Shown here: piece by piece, positions 42,830 through 53,665 of the stretch | Numbering within the stretch: position 1 is the stretch's first letter | Layout of the letters: each line of letters begins with the position of its first letter | NCBI RefSeq assembly: GCF_024166365.1 | Contig: NC_064824.1 | Coordinates: 48,522,608-48,586,607 of the forward strand | Length of the DNA: 64,000 nt | Origin: Elephas maximus indicus | Lineage: Eukaryota; Chordata; Mammalia; Proboscidea; Elephantidae | Direction: 5' to 3' | Notes under the pieces: generated by a model | Database searches by the model: none | What the model was told of the DNA's origin: nothing | Seen by the model: only the letters and a program-made list of their open reading frames with translations | Translations under genes and position numbers: made by a program

Positions 42830-45321
42830 TTACAAGGAAGACCAGTTAAAACAACTATTATTCAAATTTATGCACCAACCACTAAGGCCAGAGATGAAGA
42901 AATTGAAGATTTTTACCTGCTTCTGCAGTCTGAAATTGATCAACCTTGCAGTTAGGTTGCATTGCTAATTCCTGGTGATTGGAATGCGAAAGTTGGAAAC
43001 AAAGAAGAAGGATCGGTAGCTGGAAAATACGGCCTTGGTGATGGAAATGATGCCAGAGATTGCATGATAGAATTTTGCGAGACCAACTTTTCATTACAAA
43101 TACCTTTTTTCACAAGCATAAATGGTGACTATGCATATGGACCTCACCAAATGGAATACACAAGAATCAAATCAACTACATTTGTGGAAAGAGATGATGA
43201 AAAAGTTCAATATCATCAGTAAGAACAAGGGCACGGGCTGACTGCAGAATAGACCATCAATTGCTCATATGAAAGTTCAAGTTGAAACTGAAGAAAATTA
43301 GAACAAGTCCATAAGATCCAAAGTATGATCTTGAGTATATACTACCTGAATTTAGAGACCAAATAGATTTGACGTGTTAAACACCAATGACCAAAGACCA
43401 GACGAGTTGTGCAAGGACATCATATGTGAAGAAAGCAAGAGGTCATTAAAAAGATAGGACAGAAAGAAAAAACCAAGATGGATGTCAGAAGAGACACTGA
43501 AACTTGCTCTTGAGCTTTGAGCAGCTAAAGCAAAAAGAAGAGATGATGAAGTAAAAGAACTGAACAGAAGATTTCAAAGGGCTGCTCGAGAAGACATGTG
43601 CAAAGAGCTGGAGATAGAAAACCAAAGGGGAAGAACTCACTCAGCATTTCTCAAGCTGAAAGAACTGAAGAAAAATTCAAGCCTCAAGTTGCAATAGTGA
43701 AGAATTCTATGGGGAAAATATTAAACGAGGCAGGAAGAATCAAAAGAAGATGGAAGGAATACACAGAGTCATTATACCAAAAAGAATTGGTGGAAGTTCA
43801 ACCATTTCAAGAGGTAGCCTATGATCAGGAACCAATGGTACTAAAGGAAGAAGTCCAAGCTGGACTGAAAGCATTGGTGAAAAACAAGGCTCCAGGAATT
43901 GACAGAATATCAATTGAGACATTTCAACAAACAGATGCAGCACTGGAAGTGCTCACTCATCTCTGCCAAGAAATTTGAAAGACAGCTACCTGGCCAATTC
44001 CAATGCCTATTCCCAAGAAAAGTGGTCTAACTGAATTTGGAAAATATTGAACAATGTCGTTAATATCACACACAAGCAAAATTTTGCTGAAGAGCATTCA
44101 AAAGCAGCTGCAGCAGTATTTTGACAGAAACTTCCAGAAATTCAGACCAGATTCAGAAGAGGATGTGGAACTAAGAATATCATTGCTGATGTCAGATGGA
44201 TCCTGGCTGAATGCAGAGAATACCAGAAAGATATTTACCTGTGTTTTATTGACTATGCAAAGGCATTTGACTGTGTGGATCATAACAAATTATGGATAAC
44301 ATTGCAAAGAATGGGAATTTCAGAACACTTAATTGTGCTCATGAGGAACCTGTACATAGATCAGGGGCAGTTGTTCAGATGGAACAAGGAGATACTGCAT
44401 GATTTCAAGTCAGGAAAAGTGTGCATCAAGGTTGTATTCTTTCACCATACCTATTCAATCTGTATGCTGGGCAAATAATCTGAGAAGCTGGACTATATGA
44501 AGGAGAATGGGGCATCAGGATTGGAGGAAGACTCATTAACAACCTGCATTATGCAGATGACACAACCTTGCTTGCTGAAAGTGAAGAGGACTTAAAGCAC
44601 TTGATGATGAAGATCAAAGACCATAACCTTCAGTATGGATTACACCTCAACATAAAGAAAACAAAAATCTTCACAACTGGACCAATAAGCAACATCATGA
44701 TAAACCAGGAAAAGACTGAACTTCTTCAGGATTTCATTTTACTTGGATCCACAATCAACACCCATGGAAGCAGCCCTCAGGAAATCAAAAGACGCATTGC
44801 ATTGGGTAAATCTGCTGCAAAATACCTCTTTAAAGTGTTGAAAAGTAAAGATGTTACCTCGAATACTAAGGTGCCCCTGACCCAAGCCATAGTATTTTCA
44901 ATCACATCATATGCATGTGAAAGCTGGACATGAATAAGGAAGACTGAAGAATTGATGCCTTGAATTGTGGTGTTGGCAAAGAATATTGAATATACCGTGA
45001 ACAGCCAAAAGGAGGAACAAATCTGTCGTGGAAGAAGTACAACCAGATTGCTCTTTAGAAGCAAGGATGGCGAGGCTGTGTTTTACACACTTCGGACATG
45101 TTGTCAGGAAGGATCAGTCCCTGAAAAAGGATATGCTTGGTAAAGAGTCAGCGAAAGAAAAGAAGACCCTCAATGAGATGGATTGACACAGTGGCTCCAA
45201 CATTGGGCTCATGTATAACAACAATTGTGACCATGGCATAGGACCAGGCACTGTTTCATTCTGTGGTACATAGGGTTGCTATGAGTCAGAACTGACTCGG
45301 CAGCACCTAACAACAACAATT
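42830..45321 (+). mobile_element. RTE-clade (BovB-like) LINE, 5'-truncated, sense to TNFAIP6
   Basis: The most complete RTE in the window. The order on the + strand is: the end of an AP-type endonuclease (LIPGDWNAKVGNKEEGSVAG at about 42965, a GDWNAKVG motif); a linker region; the reverse transcriptase N-terminus (NKAPGIDRISIE, 43890-43920); a palm region whose 'LHYADDTTLLAES'-type catalytic block lies at 44545-44580; the thumb and C-terminus ending SYACESW (44933). The 3' UTR ends 'cagcacctaacaacaacaat'. Several frameshifts and stops are visible, so it is dead. It provided the machinery family that presumably moves AfroSINEs, since their tails match. Confidence 0.85.
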
Positions 45322-46295
45322 CTTTATTCTGCTTAGTTAATTTACAGACAATGTCCTTCAGGGAAGCCATTTTACTATCTTGATTTCTTTTAGCGACCTC
45401 AATATAGCAATTAAAATAGCCATCCCACTGGGACTGCTTAATCCAGTAGCCTTAGTACTTTAATTTACTGCACAGAAAAGTTAACTTAGAGAGATCAAAA
45501 GAACCCCATAGTAGCCACTGATTTTCCAAAACTTCTCAAGTCAGGTTATGTATGCCAGACAGGCAAGAACATGCATGATAAGTGACCATAATATTTTTTT
45601 TTCATGTAGTGAGCAGGAGTCCCAGAAAGTGGCTCCAAATGGAGCCAACATTCCCCATTCTATAATGACAGAATAAAACAAAATTTTACCTGCAAGAACC
45701 AAAACAAATCCACAATAAAACTCAAAGAGCTATCAGTGCAAGGGAGCGGAGCTTGGATTTGAAAGTTTTTTTTACCTTAAACAATTCCTGAGAATTCACA
45801 AAAGTGGAGAGCCCAACGGCCCCCGGATACCTTTTTAGCTCAGTAATGAAGTCACTACTGAGGTTCACCCTTTATCCAAAAATTAGACAGGCTTATAAAA
45901 CAAAACAAGACTAAAGGGGCACACCAGCGCAGGGACAGGGACTAAAATGCAGGAGGGAACAGGAAAGCTGGTAACAGGGAACTCAAGGTCAAGAAGGGAA
46001 GTGTTGACATCTTGTGGGGTTGTTAACCAATGTCATAAGACAATAAGTATACTGTTTAACGAGAAGCTAGTTTATTCTGTAAACTTTCATCCAAAGTACA
46101 ATTTTAAAAAATTATATGATTAAAAGGAAGAAAATATAAAGTGTTGAAAAAGAAGAGGTTGTAAGCAACTTGAATATTAATAAAAAATGAACATTTATTG
46201 CAAAAAAAAAAAAGTGGAGAGCCCAAAATGGCTCAGCAGGTATCATGCCTATGTACAGATGCCCTGGGGATTGTGAAAGATAATGCACTTTCAAA
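45322..46295 (-). pseudogene. Proviral leader and gag-side remnant, split by an L1 3' end
   Basis: Between the 5' LTR plus primer site and the RTE. No open frame survives. It is identified as internal proviral sequence by position only. A 16-base target duplication at 45801-45816 and 46211-46226 marks the L1 insertion within it. Confidence 0.5.
45817..46210 (+). mobile_element. 5'-truncated L1 3' UTR insertion with target duplication
   Basis: The sequence 'gctcagtaatgaagtcacta', 'caaaacaagactaaaggggc', 'aggaaagctggtaacaggga' and an A tail matches the 3' UTRs at 55965-56480 and, reversed, 58545-59660. The flanks are the same 16 bases, 'aaagtggagagcccaa' (45801-45816 and 46211-46226). Confidence 0.85.
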
Positions 46296-46313
46296 GTCCC
46301 ACTTCTAACACCA
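46296..46313 (-). other. Primer binding site, tRNA-Leu type
   Basis: On the minus strand it reads TGGTGTTAGAAGTGGGAC. The complement of the 3' end of tRNA-Leu (CAA/UAA type) is TGGTGTCAGAAGTGGGAT, so 16 of 18 bases agree. It lies 4 bases inside the 5' LTR, the expected place. Confidence 0.7.
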
Positions 46314-46317
46314 GAAA

Positions 46318-46761
46318 TCTCAAAGAAGAAAATCTCGTACTCTAATAGGGGTGAAATAAGAGGAGTTTCAGCTTGAACTGGATGGCACTAAGTAAAAATA
46401 CAAACCACTCCACCATTCAAGGTAAGAGAGGGGTCTATATACAAAGAGAACAAAGGAAAGGTAGGCAGTTAATGATTGATCACAGATAAGATCAGTTTCA
46501 CCTTGAAGTCCTTTGAAATGTAAATGTCTGTCACTTGGTTAAAGGGAATTATTTCCTAGTGAGTGGTGCCAGCCGGTTTGATTGTACATGACTGGAGTCA
46601 TGAACTAATTTTTCCCGGAAACAAATTGTTTATGTCTTGGCACATTCTTCCCATGAACAAATGGTTTACTTCCTGACCATTTGCTTCCTGGGAATGCATG
46701 TTGGCTGCGTCATTCTTACATCTGACATGAGCGCCTCTAGTCTGAAACTTTTCCATTTACA
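46318..46761 (-). repeat. 5' LTR of the antisense provirus
   Basis: Homologous to 41562-42024 in the same orientation, with small indels. It lacks the intact AATAAA seen in the other LTR. It is oriented to transcribe leftward across intron 5, opposite to TNFAIP6, and ends 682 bases before exon 6. Confidence 0.8.
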
Positions 46762-46940
46762 CTATGTTTTATTTTATACAATAAAGTTTTTCCTTTTTTA
46801 TTTTCGGTACATTTTGATCTTTAATGCAATAAAGTGTATTTAGGTATTCTGAAGTAGGGATCTAGCTTTACTTCTTACAAATGTAAAGCTTGTTGCTCTG
46901 TAACATTGTTGAGTAAATAACTCATCCATACCTCATGAAA

Positions 46941-47137
46941 GAACCCTAGTGGCGCAATGGTTAAGGGCTCAGCTGCTAACTGAAAGGTCAGGGGATCAAA
47001 CCCATCAGCTTCTCTGTGGAAAAAGACCTGGCAATCTGCTCTCTTAAAGATTTGCCTAAGAAACCCTATGGGGCAATTCTACTCTGTCCCATAGGGTCAC
47101 TGTGAGTTGGATTCGACTCCACAGCACACAACAACAT
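46941..47137 (+). repeat. AfroSINE copy
   Basis: 'gaaccctagtggcgcaatgg', 'gacctggcaatctgctctct', 'ggggcaattctactctgtcc', 'ggattcgactccacagcaca' and an ACAACA end. The subtype keeps an RTE-like tail. Confidence 0.9.
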
Positions 47138-47443
47138 ACTGCATTGGTTTGAACTGCCTTGCATCCTCCTGTCATTTCGTGGATGTTCTTTCTAGAAAGA
47201 GTACCTTATAAATCAGGATAAAATTTCCTGTTGGACAGGTGGGAGGGGCAGAGAGAAAATGAATGCCTCCTGCCCTGTTCCATGTGGTGATGAAATTGCA
47301 ACTTCGTTGATTGAGAATCCAGCTCTGAATTTGGGTAATCTTGCTCATGAACTCTTATATTCTCCTACGAGAATGATGAGCCTGAATTGTCTGTCAAATT
47401 GAAGGAGTAACATCTTTGTTCTTTCACATCCCTCCTCCCACAG

Positions 47444-47613
47444 GAAATGTCATGACATTGAAGTTTCTAAGTGATGCTTCAGTGACAGCAGGAGGCTTCC
47501 AAATCAAATATGTTGCAGTGGATCCTGTACCCAAATCCAGTCCTGGAAAAAATACAACTACTACTTCCACTGGAAATAAAAACTTTCTAGCTGGAAGATT
47601 TAGCCATTTGTAA
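47444..47613 (+). CDS. TNFAIP6: TNFAIP6 exon 6 (coding part): end of CUB and C-terminal tail
   Basis: Codons 222-277 and the TAA stop. The acceptor is cctcccacag. It encodes NVMTLKFLSDASVTAGGFQI and on to the Ser/Thr-rich tail ending GRFSHL. D232, the third calcium ligand of the CUB site, is present. A second sequon N258-T-T lies in the tail. The C-terminus NKNFLAGRFSHL is as in human. Confidence 0.97.
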
Positions 47614-47696
47614 AACAGAAGAACATTCAGAATACACAGTGTTCATGTTTGCACCTTTTGGAACTCATTGAATCTCACTTTGATATTATTATTAAC

Positions 47697-47712
47697 ATTT
47701 ATTTATTATTTT
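47697..47712 (+). promoter_or_regulatory. TNFAIP6: AU-rich element in the TNFAIP6 3' UTR
   Basis: ATTTATTTATTATTTT contains two overlapping ATTTA pentamers, typical of unstable cytokine-type mRNAs. This fits a transiently induced inflammatory gene. Confidence 0.7.
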
Positions 47713-47739
47713 CTAAATGTGAAAGCAATACCTGATAAT

Positions 47740-48600
47740 TTCAGTAAGTACAGAAAAATTTAAATGAGAAGTAGTCTCTTATAACCCCCACTACGTAAAA
47801 TAACAACCATTAATATTTTTATATGTTTTCTTTTAGTCATTTTTCTATTTGTGGTATATGTATATATGTATCTATACAGATTCGTATTTGAAATTTCAGA
47901 ATTTTGCTCTAGGTACAGTTTTACAATCTAGTTTTTCTCCCGTTGAACTTTACAGCATTAGTATTTTTCCATATCATTGAATATTCACAAAAACATAATT
48001 TTGAACATCTGTATAATATTCCATTCTACGATTGTCCCGTACTTTATTTAAGCCTTTCTATGTGGTTGGAATTTTGGTTGTTTTTGTAAATACTGCTACA
48101 ATAAACATTTTTTAATATACATATTTTTGCATCTTTCTAATTATTTGGGATAGTGTCCTAGAAGTAGAATTACTGAGTCAGAGGTTAATTAAAATAGAAC
48201 TTCCCTTTTTGATAGGCAAAATTGACATTTCATTGTGGTTTAAATTTGCACTTTATCAGTGACATTGATCATTGGTTTACATATTTTTGACTAATTTTAT
48301 TTCTTTGGAGAATTTTTTCCATGTCTTTCACCCATTTGTTTTACTAGTATAATCTTTTCTCTTATTGATTTTTAAGAAATCATTACATATTATATATAAT
48401 TCCACATCTATCACATATGTTGCAATTTCAAGTTTATATTTGCCTTTAACTTTTATGGCATTTTAAAAAATGTACTAAAGTTTAAAATATATTTGCTATC
48501 ATACTTATTGATTTTGTTTTGATTTTCTTGTTTCTATGTTTAGGGTGACTATTCCTATTACAAGATTTGATATTTATTCATTTATGTTTTATTCTTGCTT
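47740..48600 (-). repeat. Antisense L1, overlapping the TNFAIP6 3' UTR
   Basis: Landmarks in order: 'aataacaaccattaatattt', 'catttttctatttgtggtat', 'atttttccatatcattgaat', 'gtataatattccattctacg', 'ggtagaattactgagtcag'-type text, 'ttgcactttatcagtgacat' and 'ccatgtctttcacccatttg'. This is the familiar antisense L1M/HAL1 text. It runs through the poly(A) site and about 480 bases beyond. Confidence 0.65.
48100..48105 (+). terminator. TNFAIP6: TNFAIP6 polyadenylation signal
   Basis: AATAAA in 'tactgctacaataaacattt'. It is at the same place relative to the human 3' UTR end. In antisense L1 the matching text is usually 'gctgcaatgaaca', so the hexamer could have come from a G-to-A change. Confidence 0.8.
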
Positions 48601-49330
48601 TATGGCTTTGCTTTTTGAGGGGGAAAATTCACAGTAGTCACTCTGTATGTGAGGGGCAGTTATCATCATCTAATTAAATTCAATAAAAATATATATACCA
48701 AGCACTGTTCTAGACACTTGGAAAATACCGTTGAACCAATGAACAGAGATTCTTATGCTTGAGAATCTTATATTCTAATGGGGGTACACAAACACTAATT
48801 AATAAGTATGATAAATTAATAAACTACATGTTAGAAATAGGTTAGAAAGTGTTGCATATTAAATTACTAATGGAATGGGTATAGTTAAAGAAAGACTAAG
48901 GACTGAGCCCAGGAAGAGTAAGCTCCAGCATACTAGACTGAGAAGGAGCAAAGGGTGAATTGAGAAGAAAATCAGTTGGGGTCCTGGAATTCAGGTAGTA
49001 AACATACACAGGAGGAAGGAGCAATCAACTGTATTAAATACTTCCAGTAGATCTGAGAAATGAGTCCTGAGAACGATCATTGGGTTTAGCAACATGAAGA
49101 TCATCAGTGACCTTGACAAGCGGTTCCAGTGGGGTGGAGGGGACAAATTCTCAACTGGAGTGTGTTTAAGAGTGGACTGGAGAAGAGGAATTGAGAGTGA
49201 GTATGGCTGTCAAGGAAGTGGTAGCTGTCAGGGGAAGTGGGTTGAGAGAAGTTTTTCTCTTCTAAATTGGTCGATTTAATAGCAGGTGTTCTGATGAGGA
49301 CGAGTTTAGAGGCAGAAGGGAGAGCTGCTG
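48601..49330. other. Unassigned old repeat-like sequence
   Basis: No gene. The part from 48690 ('ccaagcactgttctagacac') to 49260 resembles an old dispersed mammalian repeat in word order, but I cannot name the family. Confidence 0.4.
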
Positions 49331-49880
49331 GCACTATTTCCCTAAGTTTTTGCAGCAGTCAGGGTCTGACAGGAAGCAGATGGCACACTCAACAGAGGGA
49401 GACTGAAGAGGTTATTTGCAGAGATGTGGGCTGCCTTAAGAGAAGTTCACAAGTGAGTTGAATCACCTGGTGTTCACCACAGCAGGAAGGCCACCTGAAA
49501 GGGCAAAGGCAGGGGCAGTTATCTGAACCCGGAGAAGTAGAAGAGAGTTGTGGAACCAAAGCTAGAACTGAGCTTCTGCCAACCCAAAGCTGTAGGGGAG
49601 GATTGTGGGTAAATCCCTCAACTTCTCCCTCCTTCCACCCTTTTCTGTCTTGCCAGTGCCTCCCATTGTCTGACGCCAAGCAGAAGTCCCAATACCAGGA
49701 AACCTGGTTGATGCTGTGCACAGAATTCAGCTCCTAGGCCCACAGCAAGGCGGAGAAGGTAGAGAATAGATGGCAGGGACAAAGGGACGACATCTAACAC
49801 AGTGGGTGAAGGGGTGGGATCTAGTGCACAAAAAGAGGGACTGGCTTTAAATAGGGGCATGAACAGCTTATCTACAGGAG
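49331..49880. other. Unassigned old repeat-like sequence, GC-richer
   Basis: No gene. 'gcagtcagggtctgacagga' and the following text look like an old dispersed repeat. Part of 54690-55310 is similar in style. Confidence 0.35.
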
Positions 49881-50370
49881 CGTTTCTTAACCCTTTTAAG
49901 CCTTCAATCCTTTGATAGACAAAACTTATGGATACACCTTGGAATAATACTTTTAAATGCTTGGAATAGATAGAAGGACAAAGAAAACAAATTATAATGA
50001 AACATAATTATCATTTGTAAAATCAAATGTGTGATGTACTAATACATGTGTTTCTTTACCAACACTATAAATAATAGCAATGAGTCTAATAACTACCGTA
50101 ATTTCAAAGTAGTGATACATGTATACAATATTCTGAGATATCTGCAGAGGCTGTTTCATGATATAAAAATACCTGGGATGTGTGTTGGTGTTGGTGACAG
50201 AAGCATAAAAGTACTGGTAATTCTACTGTGGTTTATTACCTACATTCATGATGAAAGAAATGCTAGATTTCAATGAAAGGTTATTGGAAATAAAGATGCA
50301 CTGCCCCATGTTAGATCCCTGATCCCCTGGATTTGGTCCACAGACTCCTTAGGAGGAAGGGAGATTTTGA
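49881..50370. repeat. Possible old DNA transposon relic
   Basis: The start 'gcgtttcttaacccttttaa' and the end 'ggatttggtccacagactcc' could be inverted hAT-type ends, and the AT-rich interior fits. Weak assignment, no coding capacity. Confidence 0.3.
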
Positions 50371-50989
50371 GGACAAAGATAGTGACAGAAGGGCTCTCTC
50401 CTGCTTGCTCTGCATTTCTCAGTGACGAAAGAATCAAGTCATAATCCAAAAATGAACACAGAGAAGTCGATGTAAAATGTTTGAGAAGAAAGAAGGCATG
50501 AAATAGTCTTCTCAGAATGTGGGAAAGGGAATGGACTAGGAAAATAGCATGTGATTATCAAGTAGCATTAAGAGCCTGTTTGAAATCCACGGTCATGGAC
50601 TATAACAGGAGACTGGTCAGTGAGGCTGTGCTTTCCTTCAGCCATGTGCAGCTGCATGAGGGTAGAGCTGGTAGGTAGACAGTTGGGTTAACCAGGGAAT
50701 TCACTCACTTGCTAAGTCAGAGTGACAAGGGAGGGGCAAGGAGTAGAGGGTATGTGTAATGCAAGGATTGTAATGGTAATGATCACTTATGCAATTGAGT
50801 TTGATAAGAAGGGATGGATGGGCTTTGAAGAAATGAGGGACAGTGAAAAGGTGGTAGACTGAATGCTGTGAAGATGTCACAGGGCTCAAAAGATTGTGGA
50901 ATCAGAATATTAGAAGACATGCACTGAAGAGATAGGAGGAGGTAGTGACCTGAGAATGGGATTTTAAATAGAACCTTCTCTGGTAAGCA
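50371..50989. other. Unassigned intergenic sequence
   Basis: No gene. Purine-rich old repeat-like text. Confidence 0.35.
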
Positions 50990-51485
50990 GGGTAATGTAC
51001 TCCTGTCACGAAGATGTTCACATCCTAATCCCTGGAATCTGTGACTATGTTACCTTACATGGCAAAAGAGACTTTGTAGATGTGATTAAATTAAGGACCT
51101 TGAGATGGGGAATTATTTTGGATTATCCGTGTGGGCCCAATGTAGTCACAAGGGTCCTTAAAAGTAGGTGAGGGAGACAGAAGAGGCAGAGAAAGACGTG
51201 GTGATAGAAGCAGATTCAGAGAAAAACTATACTTTGGGCTTTGAAGATGGAGGAAGGGGAGGACTAGCCAAGGAATGTGAGCAGTCTCTAGAAGCTGGTA
51301 AAGGCAAGGAAATGGATCCTCCCTAGAGCCTCCAGAAGGAGTCCAGCCCTGCTGACAGCTTGATTTTAGCCTACTGAGACCTACGTTAGTCTTCTGACCT
51401 CCAGAACTGTAAGGTAATAAGTTTGTACTGTTCTAAGCCACTATGTGTGGTAATTTTTTATAGCAGTGATAAAAAGTTAATATAC
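50990..51485 (+). repeat. MLT1-type (MaLR) LTR
   Basis: 'gatgttcacatcctaatccc', 'tgtgattaaattaaggacct', 'tgtgggcccaatgtagtcac', 'gagcctccagaaggagtcca', 'tctgacctccagaactgtaa' and 'ctaagccactatgtgtggta' cover most of a MaLR LTR. Confidence 0.75.
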
Positions 51486-51889
51486 CTTTTAATCAGTTTC
51501 ATGCAGATTTAGATTTTGAAGAATTAAAGTATAATTCTCGATGACAAAGCATTAGTGAGAAGGAGCAGTAAACAGAAAGTATCTATTTTTCTAAACTCAG
51601 GGAAATTAACTTACAAGAATTTTTTTTTTCTGTTTACACATTTAATAAAATATTTTTTCTGTTCATACATTTTCCCACCTATACCTAATACTCTTCTGTT
51701 TCTTTGCTCATGAATTTTGTTTCACTCCCTTTTTTGCTCTCTTTTTCTCACCTTCATAGGCTTTTCAGTCTCTATCAGAGTCCCTATTTTTTTGTTCTCA
51801 TTGGAATTCTTGACAGATGAGATTTAAATAGGAAAGTGGAGAACATGAGTAGATTTGAAAATATCATGCACTCCAGGATTGTAAGGTAC

Positions 51890-52140
51890 AGTCGAGCCTC
51901 ATTATTCACAGATTCCATATTTGTGAATTTGCCTACTTGGTGAAATTTATTTGTAAACCCAAAACCATTACTTGCTGCACTTTTGCAGTTGTTCGCAGAC
52001 ATGAGCGTTCACAGAGTGGCAAAAAGTTTGGCTTGCCCGACACACACATTCCTAGCAGAGATCAAACAAGGCTTAATTCAGTATTTGCTAATTCAATGTT
52101 CAATTAATTCAAGAACAAAATCACCGAGAACAAGAGTTAA
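51890..52140 (+). repeat. Tigger-like DNA transposon relic
   Basis: The start 'cagtcgagcctcattattca' and the end 'gagaacaagagttaactta' are imperfect inverted ends, and 'gcagacatgagcgttcacag' lies between. The text resembles a short Tigger (pogo) derivative. Non-coding. Confidence 0.5.
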
Positions 52141-52733
52141 CTTACTATTAATATTGTCGTTGATGATGTTGATGAATAGAAATCTTCTAAGATTTTCCTG
52201 AGAATCATATTCAGATGTATGAAATCGTTGGAATGATATTAAGTGACATCTATTATCACTGACCTAGCTTCCCCTGTATCTCAACAGTGTAGTGAGAGTA
52301 GCGTACATAGGGTTAGAGATGGGTTAGATGGGTTATAATGACTTCTAGAGATTTGGCTGAATCACTTCCAGAACTTCAGAGCAGGGAGTTAAATGGCATT
52401 AGGTACATGCCTAAGATTTATAGAAATAGTTAGAAAGGAAGGGTCATAGTATTTACTGATTTTTTCAGTAAATTGATGTGACCTTACATAACATTTTTTA
52501 AAACTTGATTTTCTTTATTCAATGTGGCTTCCTCTTACATGTCTACTTTTTTTTCTTTGTGTCCTAGTAATTCTACTTTATTTGAATGTTTTCAATTTAA
52601 TACCTGCTCAGATTTATTTAGAAATTTTTTTCTATTTCTTCTTTTTCTTTATCATGTTTATGTGCGTGTTTGGAAAGTTGTTCTTTTTTTTAAAAAAAAA
52701 CTAAAGCTTATTTTCAATTTACTGTGGTCTTTA
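52141..52733. other. Unassigned intergenic sequence
   Basis: No gene. T-rich toward the end, with a poly-T/poly-A pair at about 52684-52701. Confidence 0.4.
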
Positions 52734-52905
52734 TGGAAACCCTGGTGGCGTAGTGGTTAAGCGCTACGGCTGCTAACCAAAGGGTCCACGGTTCGAATTC
52801 GCCAGGCGCTCCTTGGAAACTCTATGGGGCAGTTCTACTCTGCCCTACAGGGTCGCTATGAGTCGGAATAGACTCAACAGCACTGGGGTAGGTTTGGGTT
52901 TTGGT
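52734..52905 (+). repeat. Young AfroSINE copy
   Basis: Complete and near-consensus: 'aaccctggtggcgtagtggt', B box 'ggtccacggttcgaattcgc', 'ctctatggggcagttctact', 'gctatgagtcggaatagact'. Possible imperfect target duplication 'tggtcttta' / 'tgatcttta'. Confidence 0.93.
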
Positions 52906-53665
52906 ATGATCTTTACATCAGCATCATTCTCTGAAAATAAAACAAATATACTGATGTTGATACATGGGGATATTCAGTATTTTATTTAAAATGATGTTCA
53001 AGTTCAGAGTTTCAAAAGAACATATTTTGAAAGGAAAGTTTTTAGAGAATATACTTTGCAACTCTTCCTCCTTGAAAAAAGCTGATCTTACTGTCACTTG
53101 GTGATTTTTAGATTTCTAAAACATATCCACAGCTGCTTTATTTCCTTCTAAACACACGCCCAGGAAGAAAACCACTGGAAGAAATCAGATCCCACACAAA
53201 GTAAATGTGGAAAAAGTGAACTCCTTAGAAGCTCTTAGGCTTCCATTGGAAGAGCCACATCCTTAACATTATTTGTAAAACACACACACACAAATCCATT
53301 TTTGAACAATTTATTTAACTTCAAACATCTATAAATAAGCCCATTCTTTGTTTAATCATTAATAACCTCACAGTGATTTTCATGATGCCAAAGGAAAAGT
53401 TTCATGGTATTAGATTTAATTGAATCAAGAAGTTCATTAAAAAAGAAAAAAAATGCAATATGATACACATAAACTAATTTCACATTGCTTTCTGAAATTC
53501 TATCCCCGCTACAGTGAATGGGGATTATTTTTTTTTTTTAAATCTTAAAATGATTCATTTTATTTTTTTCTGTTTTAAAATAACAAGTGTTTTAGAAACC
53601 AATGTTTTTCAAGCACAAAAAGAGGCATTTAAAATAACAGTGTATTAGGGGACCCTGTGCTTCTG
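52906..53665. other. Unassigned intergenic sequence
   Basis: No gene. A short (CA)n run lies at 53280-53291. Confidence 0.4.

Larger units (their letters stand above)
38422..47443 (+). other. TNFAIP6: TNFAIP6 intron 5
   Basis: 9,022 bases, GT-AG, the largest intron. Nearly all of 39.3-47.1 kb is mobile DNA, dominated by an antisense provirus with nested insertions. 38430-39320 and 39530-40150 hold nothing nameable. Confidence 0.9.
47614..48120 (+). other. TNFAIP6: TNFAIP6 3' UTR
   Basis: About 500 bases from the stop codon to shortly after the AATAAA at 48100-48105. The order of phrases follows the human 3' UTR as I know it. From about 47740 the text also follows antisense L1. The exact cleavage point is inferred. 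Confidence 0.8.
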
